From: Ustilago trichophora
Taxonomy: Eukaryota; Basidiomycota; Ustilaginomycetes; Ustilaginales; Ustilaginaceae
Direction of reading: 5' to 3'
Length of the DNA stretch: 64,000 bases
NCBI GenBank assembly: GCA_900323505.1
Contig: OOIN01000006.1
Coordinates: 930,001-994,000 of the forward strand
Below the pieces are notes generated by a model. It saw only the letters and a program-made list of their open reading frames with translations, was not told the DNA's origin and searched no databases. Positions 50,478-60,593 of the stretch are shown here, in pieces. Both the position numbers and the translations under genes were made by a program. Position 1 is the first letter of the stretch. Each line of letters starts with the position of its first letter.

Positions 50478-53400
50478 ATGGCCGACACAGCATCAGCGCC
50501 GGCTTCGCAGCCATCGCCTACACGCAGAGCTTCACCACCGGGCATCGAGAATCCGAACCCAATAGCATCCACATCGGCGCATACACTCGATAACAGCTCA
50601 GCTCAGACAGCTCCAATAGCAGCCTCTCCTTTCAAAGCAAACGAAAACACTGCAGCTACTTCGACGTTGCCCGACAATCTCGACTCGGTAGCGAAACACA
50701 ACTCCGACATGTTGGGCACCGACAATACAGGTCTACAGATCGCGTCGAATCAGGATGGCGCCATGTCTCCAACTATGTCAGCGTCGCTTCAAGCCGCAAC
50801 TGCAGGTCTTAACGAGGAAGATGCCAAGCTACTAGCATCCCTAGCCGAAGGTAACGGCCTCTTGAATCATCTATCCAACTTGGCAGCACAGAACGCCAGC
50901 TCCGATGATCTGATCAACGCATACGCAGGCGGTCTCATGCTTGACCCTTCGTCTTCCGGGTTGCCGTCCAATGGCTCTGCATTCGATGCTGCCGCCTTAC
51001 AAGGCGCTGTCGACCTAAACGAGGCGCTCACACGCCAAGATATGGACTGGGATGACGAAGCCTTCGACGACCTCGAGCCCGAAGACGAAGACGGTGAAGA
51101 TCAAGGCCCCATCCAGGCGTATGCCAAGCTCGAATTCCCAGGCTTCTCCTACTACATCCAGACATTAGACGTGACGATCGGACGTCGACCTGGTCAGTTG
51201 CAACCCAATCAGCGTCCCGGTGCGCTACCACCACAACTTCCCAATGCAGCTTCGGGACTTTCACAGGCTCACATCACCTCCGAGTCCAAAACGGAAGGCG
51301 ACGTCGATGTCGACCTCGGTCCGCTCAAGTCGATCTCGAGGCTTCATGCACGCATCTTTTACTATACCGGCCCCATCCATCCTCCCAACTCGGCTTTCTT
51401 GAATGGTACTCCCGCTCACAGTCGAGCCTCGAGCGGCAATGGAGCTGCGCCTTACCGCATCACATCACCCACGGCCCTCAGTCGCGTCAATGGTGCCCAT
51501 CTTTCCGGTGCAGAGGCTGCCGCCCAAGATCCCTACAACATGATGGGTGCAAGCGCCGGCACAGACCCTGAACAGGGCGAAGGCCAGTTTGTGCTCATGG
51601 TCGTCGGACGCAACGGCGCTTTCGTGGATGACGTGTGGGTCGAAAAGGGCGGTCTCGTCGTGCTCGGCAAACGCACCAAGATCCAGATCGCAGAACGTGT
51701 CTTCTACTTTGTACTGCCACCGCCTCCTGGCGCAGCCGCTTACAGCATCGACGGTGACAGCCAGCGTGCCCATGACTCGGAATCTGACTCGCTTTCCGAG
51801 CTCAGCAGCGACGACCAGGCAGACGAAGATGATGAGGACGAGGATGAGGAAGAAGAAGCCGCTTCTTCCAGCTCCGTCTCGAGCGACGAAAGCGGTGATG
51901 ACGATTACGAAGGTCAGGAGGACGATGAACGCGATGCTGCTGCGGCGCCTCCCGACGCCGAGACAGCTGAACAAGGTACCACCAAGGGTCGTAGAAGATC
52001 GTCCGCCGCAGGAACCAAGAGCAAGCCTGATCCAGCGAACGACAAGCCAAAGAGAAGGTTGGTGCTCAAGCCCAAGTCAAAGGTTGGCAAAGCAGCAGCC
52101 GGGGCTGCCGCAGAAGGTTCCGACGACCCCATCGAAGAGCAGATGGACGACCGCACAGCAGACAAAGCAAAGTCGCAGACCAAAGCACAGGGTAAAGGCA
52201 AGGCAGCCACCAAGACGACTGCAGCTGCTCTCGCCAACAGAGCTGCAGGCAAGGGTAAAGGAAAGGGAGCCGGGCGTGGCAAGATGCCCACCAAAGGACC
52301 TGTCCCCGACACCAGGCCCGATGGCGATGACAGCGACAGTCTTGGCACACCGAGCGGAGGCGAACAAAGCAGCGACGAGGAGGAAGACGACGGCATTACC
52401 ACCCCGCCACCTCCCAGCAATGCTCGTGGAGGTGCATCCGGCAAGCGTCCTGCCAAGGGTGTCAAAGGTCTCAAGAGCGCCAAGAACACCAAAGCCAGCA
52501 AGGCGAACAAGGCAGACGATGCAGCGCAAGGCTCTGACGAAGCAGCAACAGCGGGATCGCCGGTCAAGAAGGAGTCGCCTACACCGTCCTGGGCGATGGG
52601 AGCAGGTGTTGCAGGACGCAAGAGGAAGCGAGGCGAAGCCGTCGCCGACGAAGAGCCTGCACTCAAAGTGGGCACGCCGATCGGTATCGAAGCGCTCGAT
52701 GCCGCCAAGCGTGCCAAAGCCGCCAAGGCCCGGGCTGATGCTTCATCGCGCGCTGCTTCCGCCAGCCCCAAGAAGGACAAGGCTACAGCATCTGCGCCAA
52801 CGCTGCCCACACCCAGCCCCATCGTTGCGGCAGATGTAGCAGACGACGATGTCATCATGCTCGATGTCAAGCCTGCACCGGCCAAGCCCGCTTCGTCTGC
52901 CACAACGGTAACGGCAACCAAACCTGCCCCTGCTACATCTGCACCCACCCTCCCCGCTCCTGCACCAGCTGCCGCCGCCGCTGCTTCGACGACAGCAACT
53001 CCAGCTTCGACGACACCTGCGGGCGCCACCACAGGAGCAGCTGCGAAGGGCGAACAGAAAGGTACCGACACGACCACGCCCGCTTCGACCACGGCAGCCA
53101 AAGCCAAACCAGCAAAGCCAAAGACGACCAAGCCCAAGAAGAAGAAGGGTGCCGCAGCAGAGGAGACAGGTCCAACTCCTCCTGGTGTACCAGGGCCGCC
53201 AGGATCCATGGTGCCCGGTGGCGTAATGGGCAACCCTCCGATGCCGATGGGTACGTTCCCAGGCTCGTTCGGCGCCCAAAACATGTATCCGCCTTCGATG
53301 CCCTACGATCCCAACTCGGCCTCTGCAGCTTCTGCCATCATCGCTGCCGCCAATGCAGTTTCCGGATCGATGCCTGGCTACGGCCAACCATCCGCCCAGG

Positions 53401-55745
53401 CTCTGCCACACGCTGTCGGACAGATGGCTTCTCCACTGCCCATGATCCCTTCTGCTGCTGCAGGCCGAGGCCCTGGTATGTCGGGTGTCAACGCAGGTGC
53501 AGCCCCAGGTGCCTACTCGGGTATGCCTATGCCGCCTTCGATGACATCTCTGCCTGCACCTACATCGACGCCGGCTTCGATTCAATCAGGCTCGGATCCT
53601 TCCACCTGGCCCACGACTGCCAGTATCATCGCTTCCGCCGCCAGTCTGGCAAATGCACAGGCAAAGCAGAATCAGCAGAAAGTCGCAGGCACTCCTGCTG
53701 GCGGAAGCACGCCAACCAATACCACTGCATCTGCCACCAAAACCACACCAACACCCGCTCCAGCGGCTGCCAAGCCACCGCCTGGACCCGAAGACAAACC
53801 CGATCTATCCAACATCGAGCTCATCTCGCAGGCGCTTCGTTCGGAACACTGTGGAAAGAAGGGAGGCAAGCTCACGCTGCAGGAGGTGTACGAGTGGATT
53901 GCCAACCGATGGATCTGGTTCAAGCGCAACGGTAGGCATACAGGCCGAGACTGGCAGAGCTCGATCCGTCATGCAATTGGCTCATCGCGTGATTTCACTC
54001 GAATCCCACGCAGATCCGACGAGCCCGGCAAGGGCATCTTCTACACCATGTCTGACTCGAAGCTGGCAGAGCAGCACCGCGCCAATCTCGCCAAGCAGAA
54101 GGAGGAAGCTGCCAAAGCGGCTGCTGCTGGGCCTGCTGCACCTGCTGGCGCTGCCGGAATTGCTGGAACTGCCCTCCCTGGTGTTACCACAGCAGGAGGA
54201 ACGCTGCCACAGAGTGCCGTGACAGCCAATTCTGCAACGGCTGCGGCGGCTGGAGCAGCTGCAGCCGGAACGCCAGGCTCGTTGCCCGCCATCAGGATCC
54301 CGCTCATCATTGGAACGCCGCCATCTTCGGCGACAGCATCGGCGACCGACAAACCCAAGGCTGCACCAGGTACCATCGAGTCGCTGCTGGAGACACCGCC
54401 CATCGTCCATCACGACGGCAAGCTCTACCTCAGCCCGCAGGTGTTTGGTCATCTCAACGCAGGACAGTTGGCACAGATCGAAGGCTTGGGAGCTCAGCAA
54501 GCATTGCAAGTGCTGCAGGCTTATCTCGTGACGCATCTGAAGGAGCGAATGAGGCTGCAGCAGGTCGCAGCTCAGAAGAAGGATACGACGCCTGCAACCG
54601 GCAAGGCCACACCTGCCACTTCGACTGCGGCTGCCAAGCCAGCGACGCCATCGGCAGGTGCTGCTACTACCAAGCCGACGCCATCTCCTTCTCCAGCGCC
54701 CGCAGTCAAGGCAAACGTCCCAGGCACGAATGGAAACGCTTCGGCCGTCAAATCTGCTGCACCTGCGGTGTCAACTGCAACAGCGACCACAGTGCCCGCA
54801 GCAACGACAGCGCTGCCTCGACCTCCTGGCTCTGCTACGTCGTTGCATCCTATGACGACGCTGCCAAAGCCCGTGCTGCCCGCACCCATCAAGCCCTCGA
54901 TCCCTACCAGCTCGCAAAGTGCAGCCGCCAGCGCAAAGCCGAGCATCCCAACGGCTGCCTCGAGCGCGCCTCAGCTCGCCAAACCAGCAACGACGCCGGC
55001 AGCGCCCTCTGTATCGCCAGTTGCACCTCCAAAGGCGCCGGTGCTGCCCAGCACGCCGCTTCGAACTTCTGTCCCCACTGCTGCTGCCACAGCACCAAAA
55101 GTCAGCACGCCCGCTCCTGCTGCTGCCGCCTCAATCACCTCGCCGACCAAGCCAAGCACGGGCACGGGCACAGGCACGGGCACTCCAGCCGCAGTCCCCA
55201 GCCCACAGAAAGCGGCTGCTACACCAGCCAAGACAACGACGCCGGCACCGACGGCGGGCACCCCTGCTGCATCGACGGCCGCTGCTCCTGCAAGCTCCTC
55301 GAGCACTCCCAGCGTCGCTGCTGGCAATGGAGCAGGCAAAGCAGCCGCAAGCAGTGCAGCCGGCTCAGCGACAGGCTCCAGCAATGCAGCCGGCTCAGAT
55401 TTGACGGCCGGCGACAGCGACGATCCTCTCTCGGCACTTTCCGCGTTGGCAGCACATCCCGAGGCCGCAGCTCTCATCGCGCTTTTGCGCAAACAGCAGC
55501 AGGAGAGCGGAGCGAGCGGTGGCAAGCAGCTGGCGAAGTTGACACCAGGACAGTTGCAGCTGTTGCAGATGGCCAATAAGCTCGCAGCACAGCAGGGCAA
55601 GAAGGGCGGAACTGGTAAGAAGAAGAAGAAGGCTTCAACGGGCACAGGAACCAGGGAAGCCACCGCGACGCCTGGACCAAGCGGGCAAGAGTCGTCGCCT
55701 GCGCCTCCAGGACCAAGTCCTTCGCCTGGTCCTAAGGCGGGCTAG
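50478..55745 (+). CDS. FHL1: Fhl1-type FHA and forkhead transcription factor
   Basis: Intronless, 1,755 residues. An FHA-like domain spans about residues 215-415 (TIGRRPG, SRLHARIFYYTG, RNGAFVDDVWVEKG, GKRTKIQIAERVFYF), with a disordered insertion between the first strands and the SRLHA motif. An acidic run follows at about 440-500. The forkhead winged helix lies at about 1107-1190 (ISQALRSEHCGKKGGKLTLQ, WIWFKRNGRHTGRDWQSSIR). The FHA plus forkhead combination is characteristic of Fhl1, which in yeast sits on ribosomal protein gene promoters and recruits Ifh1 or Crf1 under TOR control. The remaining sequence is Ala/Pro/Thr/Lys-rich and disordered. The Ser/Ala-rich C-terminus has some helical segments but no domain I know. 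Confidence 0.9.
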   Translation: MADTASAPASQPSPTRRASPPGIENPNPIASTSAHTLDNSSAQTAPIAASPFKANENTAATSTLPDNLDSVAKHNSDMLGTDNTGLQIASNQDGAMSPTMSASLQAATAGLNEEDAKLLASLAEGNGLLNHLSNLAAQNASSDDLINAYAGGLMLDPSSSGLPSNGSAFDAAALQGAVDLNEALTRQDMDWDDEAFDDLEPEDEDGEDQGPIQAYAKLEFPGFSYYIQTLDVTIGRRPGQLQPNQRPGALPPQLPNAASGLSQAHITSESKTEGDVDVDLGPLKSISRLHARIFYYTGPIHPPNSAFLNGTPAHSRASSGNGAAPYRITSPTALSRVNGAHLSGAEAAAQDPYNMMGASAGTDPEQGEGQFVLMVVGRNGAFVDDVWVEKGGLVVLGKRTKIQIAERVFYFVLPPPPGAAAYSIDGDSQRAHDSESDSLSELSSDDQADEDDEDEDEEEEAASSSSVSSDESGDDDYEGQEDDERDAAAAPPDAETAEQGTTKGRRRSSAAGTKSKPDPANDKPKRRLVLKPKSKVGKAAAGAAAEGSDDPIEEQMDDRTADKAKSQTKAQGKGKAATKTTAAALANRAAGKGKGKGAGRGKMPTKGPVPDTRPDGDDSDSLGTPSGGEQSSDEEEDDGITTPPPPSNARGGASGKRPAKGVKGLKSAKNTKASKANKADDAAQGSDEAATAGSPVKKESPTPSWAMGAGVAGRKRKRGEAVADEEPALKVGTPIGIEALDAAKRAKAAKARADASSRAASASPKKDKATASAPTLPTPSPIVAADVADDDVIMLDVKPAPAKPASSATTVTATKPAPATSAPTLPAPAPAAAAAASTTATPASTTPAGATTGAAAKGEQKGTDTTTPASTTAAKAKPAKPKTTKPKKKKGAAAEETGPTPPGVPGPPGSMVPGGVMGNPPMPMGTFPGSFGAQNMYPPSMPYDPNSASAASAIIAAANAVSGSMPGYGQPSAQALPHAVGQMASPLPMIPSAAAGRGPGMSGVNAGAAPGAYSGMPMPPSMTSLPAPTSTPASIQSGSDPSTWPTTASIIASAASLANAQAKQNQQKVAGTPAGGSTPTNTTASATKTTPTPAPAAAKPPPGPEDKPDLSNIELISQALRSEHCGKKGGKLTLQEVYEWIANRWIWFKRNGRHTGRDWQSSIRHAIGSSRDFTRIPRRSDEPGKGIFYTMSDSKLAEQHRANLAKQKEEAAKAAAAGPAAPAGAAGIAGTALPGVTTAGGTLPQSAVTANSATAAAAGAAAAGTPGSLPAIRIPLIIGTPPSSATASATDKPKAAPGTIESLLETPPIVHHDGKLYLSPQVFGHLNAGQLAQIEGLGAQQALQVLQAYLVTHLKERMRLQQVAAQKKDTTPATGKATPATSTAAAKPATPSAGAATTKPTPSPSPAPAVKANVPGTNGNASAVKSAAPAVSTATATTVPAATTALPRPPGSATSLHPMTTLPKPVLPAPIKPSIPTSSQSAAASAKPSIPTAASSAPQLAKPATTPAAPSVSPVAPPKAPVLPSTPLRTSVPTAAATAPKVSTPAPAAAASITSPTKPSTGTGTGTGTPAAVPSPQKAAATPAKTTTPAPTAGTPAASTAAAPASSSSTPSVAAGNGAGKAAASSAAGSATGSSNAAGSDLTAGDSDDPLSALSALAAHPEAAALIALLRKQQQESGASGGKQLAKLTPGQLQLLQMANKLAAQQGKKGGTGKKKKKASTGTGTREATATPGPSGQESSPAPPGPSPSPGPKAG

Positions 55746-56061
55746 CCTTATGGAGATTGGGTTCGCAGCGGCGAGATGGAAGCAATCACAATGCGGTGTG
55801 GGAATGAGGAGGCGGATACGTAATAGAAAGAGCCACATCATGGCAGAACGATAGGGTGTTGCTGCCACAGAGGATCCACACGGTCTAGTTAAGGAAACGG
55901 GAAAGGTCACTCGAGTCACTTTATATCTCACACGCTGTATACTCGAAGCATTGATAGCAATGCAAGTCAGACTAGATGTATCACAAGTATCTTTCCTCTT
56001 GAGATGATGGGTATTTCTGGACGCCTGTTCGACAGTCTGAGACATGAGTGCCAATGGTCGG
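55746..56061. other. intergenic region between convergent genes
   Basis: The 3' flanks of the Fhl1-like gene (+) and the DUF924 gene (-) meet here. Nothing further was seen. Confidence 0.7.
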
Positions 56062-56724
56062 TCAAGATTTGGCCCAAGCCGGAGCCTCATTGGCCATCCA
56101 ATGTGATTCTTCCTTTGTCGTTTCCCTTCCCATCACTCCGTTACGATGACAGAATCTGCCAAACTTGACAACTACATCCCTGTGTTCCTTTGCGAAAGCC
56201 AAAAAGGGATCTCCGAGCCTCTGGCCCAATTCGACAGCTCTATTCTGATCCGCCAGGTCTTCCGAATGGCCAAAAGGCAAGTAGAAGAAGGTGCATAATG
56301 TAGAGTCGAAGTTTCTATCGATTCCATATTTGATGGCGATATCGGCCCATTTGCGTGCCAGTGCATCTGATTGGTACTGCTTTGCACTGCCGCGAAAGGC
56401 GTTACGGGGATACTGATCTAGGAGAAGAATCATCCCCAGATGTTGGTCGGCTACATTGCTACCTTCCTTTTCTGAGGAAGAAGAAGAAGAAGGGATGGTG
56501 GGGGTGATCTTTTCGGAGTGAACAGCGGGGTAGATGGTGGAGTAGCGATAGATGAGTTGCTCGTCAAACTCGTCAGAACGAGCAAAGTAACGTTCGGGAC
56601 CAGCAGCTTTCCAGAACGAGGCCATGTCGATGAGGGCGCTCACTCCCGCGGTGAGAGTGGGAGGTGGGGTGCGGAGGATTTCTTCGAATGTTCGGCCTGC
56701 TAGGGCGGCTGCGGAGGATGCCAT
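56062..56724 (-). CDS. DUF924 family protein
   Basis: Intronless, 220 residues. It matches the DUF924 family (PF06041): an N-terminal segment with FWKAAGPERYFARSDEFDEQ, the signature LLLDQYPRNAFRG, and a C-terminal region with YLPFGHSED and FGRFCHRNGVMGRETTKEE. The family is all-helical, common in bacteria and scattered in fungi; its biochemical role is not known. The length is typical. A short Ser/Glu-rich insertion sits before the DQYPRN signature. It is divergently arranged with the Cdt1-like gene, 447 bases apart. No targeting signal is obvious. Confidence 0.92.
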   Translation of the reverse strand: MASSAAALAGRTFEEILRTPPPTLTAGVSALIDMASFWKAAGPERYFARSDEFDEQLIYRYSTIYPAVHSEKITPTIPSSSSSSEKEGSNVADQHLGMILLLDQYPRNAFRGSAKQYQSDALARKWADIAIKYGIDRNFDSTLCTFFYLPFGHSEDLADQNRAVELGQRLGDPFLAFAKEHRDVVVKFGRFCHRNGVMGRETTKEESHWMANEAPAWAKS

Positions 56725-57171
56725 CTTGACGATGTTGCGCTGCTGCGATGTCGATGATGCTATAGGTGTTGGGTGAGAAGGATAAACTGTTAGGAAGGAG
56801 CAAGAGCAAAGCCAAGGTCGATAAAATGTGGAGGAAGTTTTGGATGCAAACTGTTAGATCATTGATATTCACAAGTGTGCGGAAAATCCAAGGCGGGATT
56901 CAAGGGTTCAGAAGGTTGACTTGATATCTACTCCGCATATCCTCGCTATCCTCCAACTGAGATTCCGAATGTCGTTGCCACCATCACCACCATCACCATC
57001 TCTACACATCGTTCCGCATCAGCAGCCTTGTTCATCGTCAATCTGCTGGTAGGATCCCACTCTAGACTCTACATACCCTAGGCCTGCAGAGCAGTAGCTC
57101 CTACACGACTCCGCTGGATCGGAATCACTATAACCATCGTTCTTGCATCGTCCTAGATAACCAGCCTTACG
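56725..57171. other. divergent promoter region DUF924 / CDT1
   Basis: A 447-base gap between divergent starts. No ACGCGT box was found here, unlike upstream of MCM5. A CCATCA-type short repeat occurs near 56980-57000. Confidence 0.65.
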
Positions 57172-60100
57172 ATGGCGCCCAACAGGGGCATTGCTGCCCA
57201 TTTCGCAGCTTCCAAAGCCAGCATCAGCCGCAGTAATCGTTCCGCCAAGTCGAAGCTCGTCAAGGATGCTGTTGCCATTCCTGCAAAAGCCGACATCCAG
57301 CCGGCTCAACCAGACACCGCCCCAGTTTCGACTTCCGACAATGTAGCATCGGCAGCCGATTCGGCACCCGTCGTATCACCATCGAAACCATCCACACCGA
57401 AGAAGCCGACAGCGCGGCGACAGACTCGTACCCGTCTCAGAACGCCAGATGAAGGCGAAGTCGACCGTATGATCGCCGAGAATGATCGCATCCTTCAAGC
57501 CAGTCCTTCTCGACTGCCTTCAACACAAGACGTAGCGCCAGTGGCCTTATTGGGCACCCCACCAACCACACCTCGCGCATCTGCTCGTTCAGCACGCTTC
57601 TCGCCACTCCTCGAAGCGACCCATACCTCGCCTATCTCAGTTCGCACTGACCCAGATACGAAAAAGATGTTTCTCCTCTTGCCCAAATCCAAACCCGCCA
57701 CTCCTTCGTCCTCCACTCCGTTCCCTGCAAGTGGATCTAGCCCTACAAAGAGGAAGAACGTCACACCACCCAAGACCACCTCTCCTACAAAGACACCTCG
57801 AACGCTCGATGGCACTCCTCGTCGCCTGATCACCGGCGAGCCAGAGATGTTTGGTACGGAAGAGGAAGACGGGCTGGTGCTCACTCCCGGTAGAGCCAAG
57901 GGGACACGCGTTGTACTGGGAAGCCCGAGTAAAAGCCCGCTGCTGGCAAAGTTGGGAGATACGCCAAAGGAGCAAGCGCTGAGGAGGATTGTTGATGAGG
58001 ATGAAGAGGGATATATTACGCCCAGGGGGGTGAGGGAGCGGGCAAAGGGGTCAGGACTGCCGCAGATGGCGACGCAGGCTGGAGCAGCTGTCTTCCGAGG
58101 CGCACAGCTGCCTGCTTCTTCGAGCTTGCCCAGCTTGGTACAACGCAAGGTGGAAAATTCGCACGCCACTTCGAGCTTGGTTTCGAGCGGATTGTCGCAC
58201 ACCGAGGTCGACAGTGAAAGCACAACGGCGGAAGAGGTCGAGTTGCCAGCACCCAAACACACCTTGTCAGCAGATCTTCCATTGCCATCCTTCTATTCGA
58301 GCTTGATGACGCTGCACGTGGCACTGGAGCACGCACTTGTGGTACATCTGGCTACAGCAGGCTGCTCCAGTGCAACTTTGCAATCATCCTCCTCGACCTC
58401 GTCCGACTCTGATTCCGACTCGGATCTCACGCCTCGCAAGAAGACTAAAACGGTACGTCTTCCCAATCTGATCTCGTACACCGCACTTCGCCCGCTCGTC
58501 GAGCGATCTGGTGGCCGCCGTCTAGGTCTGACGGAATTACGACGTCTGGCTAGTGTGTGGGTTGATTTCCACCGTACCTCATCGAGACCCGATCTTGCTC
58601 CAGCAGAGGAGGAGGACGAAGTGCGAGGTCTCGGCTTCATCATCACCAAAACACGCAGCATGGACCCTCGCACGGGACGTAGAGCTCTCGATTGGGGCAT
58701 AGGAATCGAGCTCGAAATCAAGCGTACCGTTCGCGAGCGTACCCCACCTACCCAAGTCAACTTTGGCGGTGTCGAAGTTCAATCCTCTCCCATCCTGCCC
58801 CAGTCCGCCACAGAGGCATTCGACGAGACTCTGCAAGGTACACCCAAGATGCGCACCCGCTTCACCACGCCTCCGCCGAGCTCCGAGAGGAAACTTGTTG
58901 CAAAATCATCGCCCTTCGCACAGTCGTCATCACCTCTGCTCTCGTCTCCACGCAGGAAGGTAAGGGCAACATCCCCCACCCCGAGCTCGCCGAAAGTGAG
59001 GAGTAGTGCAGGTGCAGCAAAGGCCAGGGAAGGGATGTCGGTGGTTGCAATGTGGAATAACGGGTTGGAGACAAGAAAGGCGGAGGTGGGGAGGAGGTTG
59101 AGGGAGAGATGTGCGAGATATCATCAGTTGTGGTTGGATGAGAATGGGATTTCGATTCCTCCCCCTCTTTCTTCTTCGGCCAGTGCGTTGCCAGTGAAGG
59201 TGAAGCATGAGGAGCAAGACGTACTGGCTACGCCTTCTCGTGTCCGCACCGTCGGGCTGGGTATCGCAACGGAGGATAGCGACGCAGAGAAAGAAGCAGA
59301 GAGAGGGGAGGGCCTCCCGCCTCCGCCAAGAGAAGTTGTCATGGGTGCAGGTGGTCTCCTCACTCCTTCGGCAACTCGTTCTGGCGGTCGTAGAGTCGGC
59401 AAGCGTACCTTTCATATGGATCCTTCCGAACTCGAGCGCGCCGGTCTTTCCTCTGGCGACGAGAACGACGATGATGACACGATCCCTAACCACCTCCTCA
59501 AGCGGGAGCAGGGGAAGCAGTCGCTCATCGAGGAGGTCTCCGGAAGCGTTTTGCGGAACTCCAAATCTATGCCTCAACTCCCTGTAACCTCCTCTGTGGA
59601 AGGGCCAGTGCCGGCAGAAGGGGAAGAGCTGAAGTCATGGCATCTCGACTTTCCACTGGACAACCCTCGAGTGGTAAAACCGATTCCACTTGCCACCCTC
59701 CCCTCCCTCACCGCAACCTTAACCACACCACGACACAACAAGGACAAGCCATCCCTTCTAGATCCGCTTCTCACGCCTCAAAAAGCGCACAAGTTTACCA
59801 CCTCCACCGCTCTCCCCACCTCCTCTACCCCTACCGCACCCAACACAGCAGGGATGTCACTTCGCGAGCGCATAGCAGCAAAAGAACAGTTGCGTCGCAC
59901 ATCCTCCCTCCCCTCCTTTTCCGCCCCCTCCTCCTGCTCGTCTTCCTCTTCTACTCAACTTACGCCCATGCAAGCCCTATCCCAACGCGCCCTAGTCTCC
60001 CGTCTTCCAGAGCTATGCAGTATCCTGTTTATGCTCTTCTCAAACGGAACCACCCTCTCATCAAGCGGTATCACTCGCAGTCCGACCATTCCGATGCACG

Positions 60101-60357
60101 ATCTGCTGCTCAAGTTGGGCAAAAGTGTCAAGATTCAACTGAGCCCACGAGAGTGTAGGTCAAGTCTGGAGGTGCTACAGAGGATTGCACCTGGTTTCAT
60201 TGTGGTGATTCGTCCGACAGATGGTGGAGGTGGAGGAGGTACGGGTGGGAAGGAGTATGTTCGACTGGGGAACAATGCAGATACGGGTGCGCTGTGGCGG
60301 TTGAACGAGGTACGTAGTCGGATTGCAGACGAGCTCAATGGAAAGTCGTCTGGATAG
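57172..60357 (+). CDS. CDT1: replication licensing factor Cdt1-like
   Basis: Intronless, 1,061 residues. Two regions fit Cdt1: a central winged-helix-like domain at about residues 363-522 (FYSSLMTLHVALEHALV, LGFIITKTRSMDPRTGRRAL), corresponding to the region bound by geminin in animals, and a C-terminal winged helix at about 926-1060 (LPELCSILFMLF, ECRSSLEVLQRIAPGFIVV) that contacts Mcm2-7. Cdt1 brings the MCM helicase to origins with ORC and Cdc6. The N-terminal 350 residues are Ser/Thr/Pro-rich with many TP and SP sites, suggesting cyclin-dependent kinase control. The N-terminal IAAHF is only a partial PIP-box match, so Cul4-Cdt2 degradation is not supported. It is about twice the usual fungal length. 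Confidence 0.8.
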   Translation: MAPNRGIAAHFAASKASISRSNRSAKSKLVKDAVAIPAKADIQPAQPDTAPVSTSDNVASAADSAPVVSPSKPSTPKKPTARRQTRTRLRTPDEGEVDRMIAENDRILQASPSRLPSTQDVAPVALLGTPPTTPRASARSARFSPLLEATHTSPISVRTDPDTKKMFLLLPKSKPATPSSSTPFPASGSSPTKRKNVTPPKTTSPTKTPRTLDGTPRRLITGEPEMFGTEEEDGLVLTPGRAKGTRVVLGSPSKSPLLAKLGDTPKEQALRRIVDEDEEGYITPRGVRERAKGSGLPQMATQAGAAVFRGAQLPASSSLPSLVQRKVENSHATSSLVSSGLSHTEVDSESTTAEEVELPAPKHTLSADLPLPSFYSSLMTLHVALEHALVVHLATAGCSSATLQSSSSTSSDSDSDSDLTPRKKTKTVRLPNLISYTALRPLVERSGGRRLGLTELRRLASVWVDFHRTSSRPDLAPAEEEDEVRGLGFIITKTRSMDPRTGRRALDWGIGIELEIKRTVRERTPPTQVNFGGVEVQSSPILPQSATEAFDETLQGTPKMRTRFTTPPPSSERKLVAKSSPFAQSSSPLLSSPRRKVRATSPTPSSPKVRSSAGAAKAREGMSVVAMWNNGLETRKAEVGRRLRERCARYHQLWLDENGISIPPPLSSSASALPVKVKHEEQDVLATPSRVRTVGLGIATEDSDAEKEAERGEGLPPPPREVVMGAGGLLTPSATRSGGRRVGKRTFHMDPSELERAGLSSGDENDDDDTIPNHLLKREQGKQSLIEEVSGSVLRNSKSMPQLPVTSSVEGPVPAEGEELKSWHLDFPLDNPRVVKPIPLATLPSLTATLTTPRHNKDKPSLLDPLLTPQKAHKFTTSTALPTSSTPTAPNTAGMSLRERIAAKEQLRRTSSLPSFSAPSSCSSSSSTQLTPMQALSQRALVSRLPELCSILFMLFSNGTTLSSSGITRSPTIPMHDLLLKLGKSVKIQLSPRECRSSLEVLQRIAPGFIVVIRPTDGGGGGGTGGKEYVRLGNNADTGALWRLNEVRSRIADELNGKSSG

Positions 60358-60593
60358 GGGGAGAACAAGATACCAGAAATCGGTTCAGGAAGGAGAAGGC
60401 GATAAAGCATCCACCGTCGCAAGTCTCTTGCTCCTTCTCATAGCATCATACTCATATTCATCTTACAAACACAGCATGCAATTACAACATCCCGCTTTTC
60501 ATACAGACACACGCACAGACCCGGATGAACCCTTATAAACCGCCTCTTGATCAAAATGAGCAAGCCAATCTTCTTTCCTTGTCAATATGAGCC
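60358..60593. other. short gap between convergent CDT1 and RRP8
   Basis: Only 236 bases separate the two stop codons, so the transcripts may overlap at their 3' ends. Confidence 0.7.

Noticed and set aside
51547..53284. 430-residue plus frame and 456-residue minus frame inside the Fhl1-like gene
   Set aside because: Both are alternative-frame shadows of the Ala/Pro/Lys-rich region of Fhl1. They are repetitive and have no domain.
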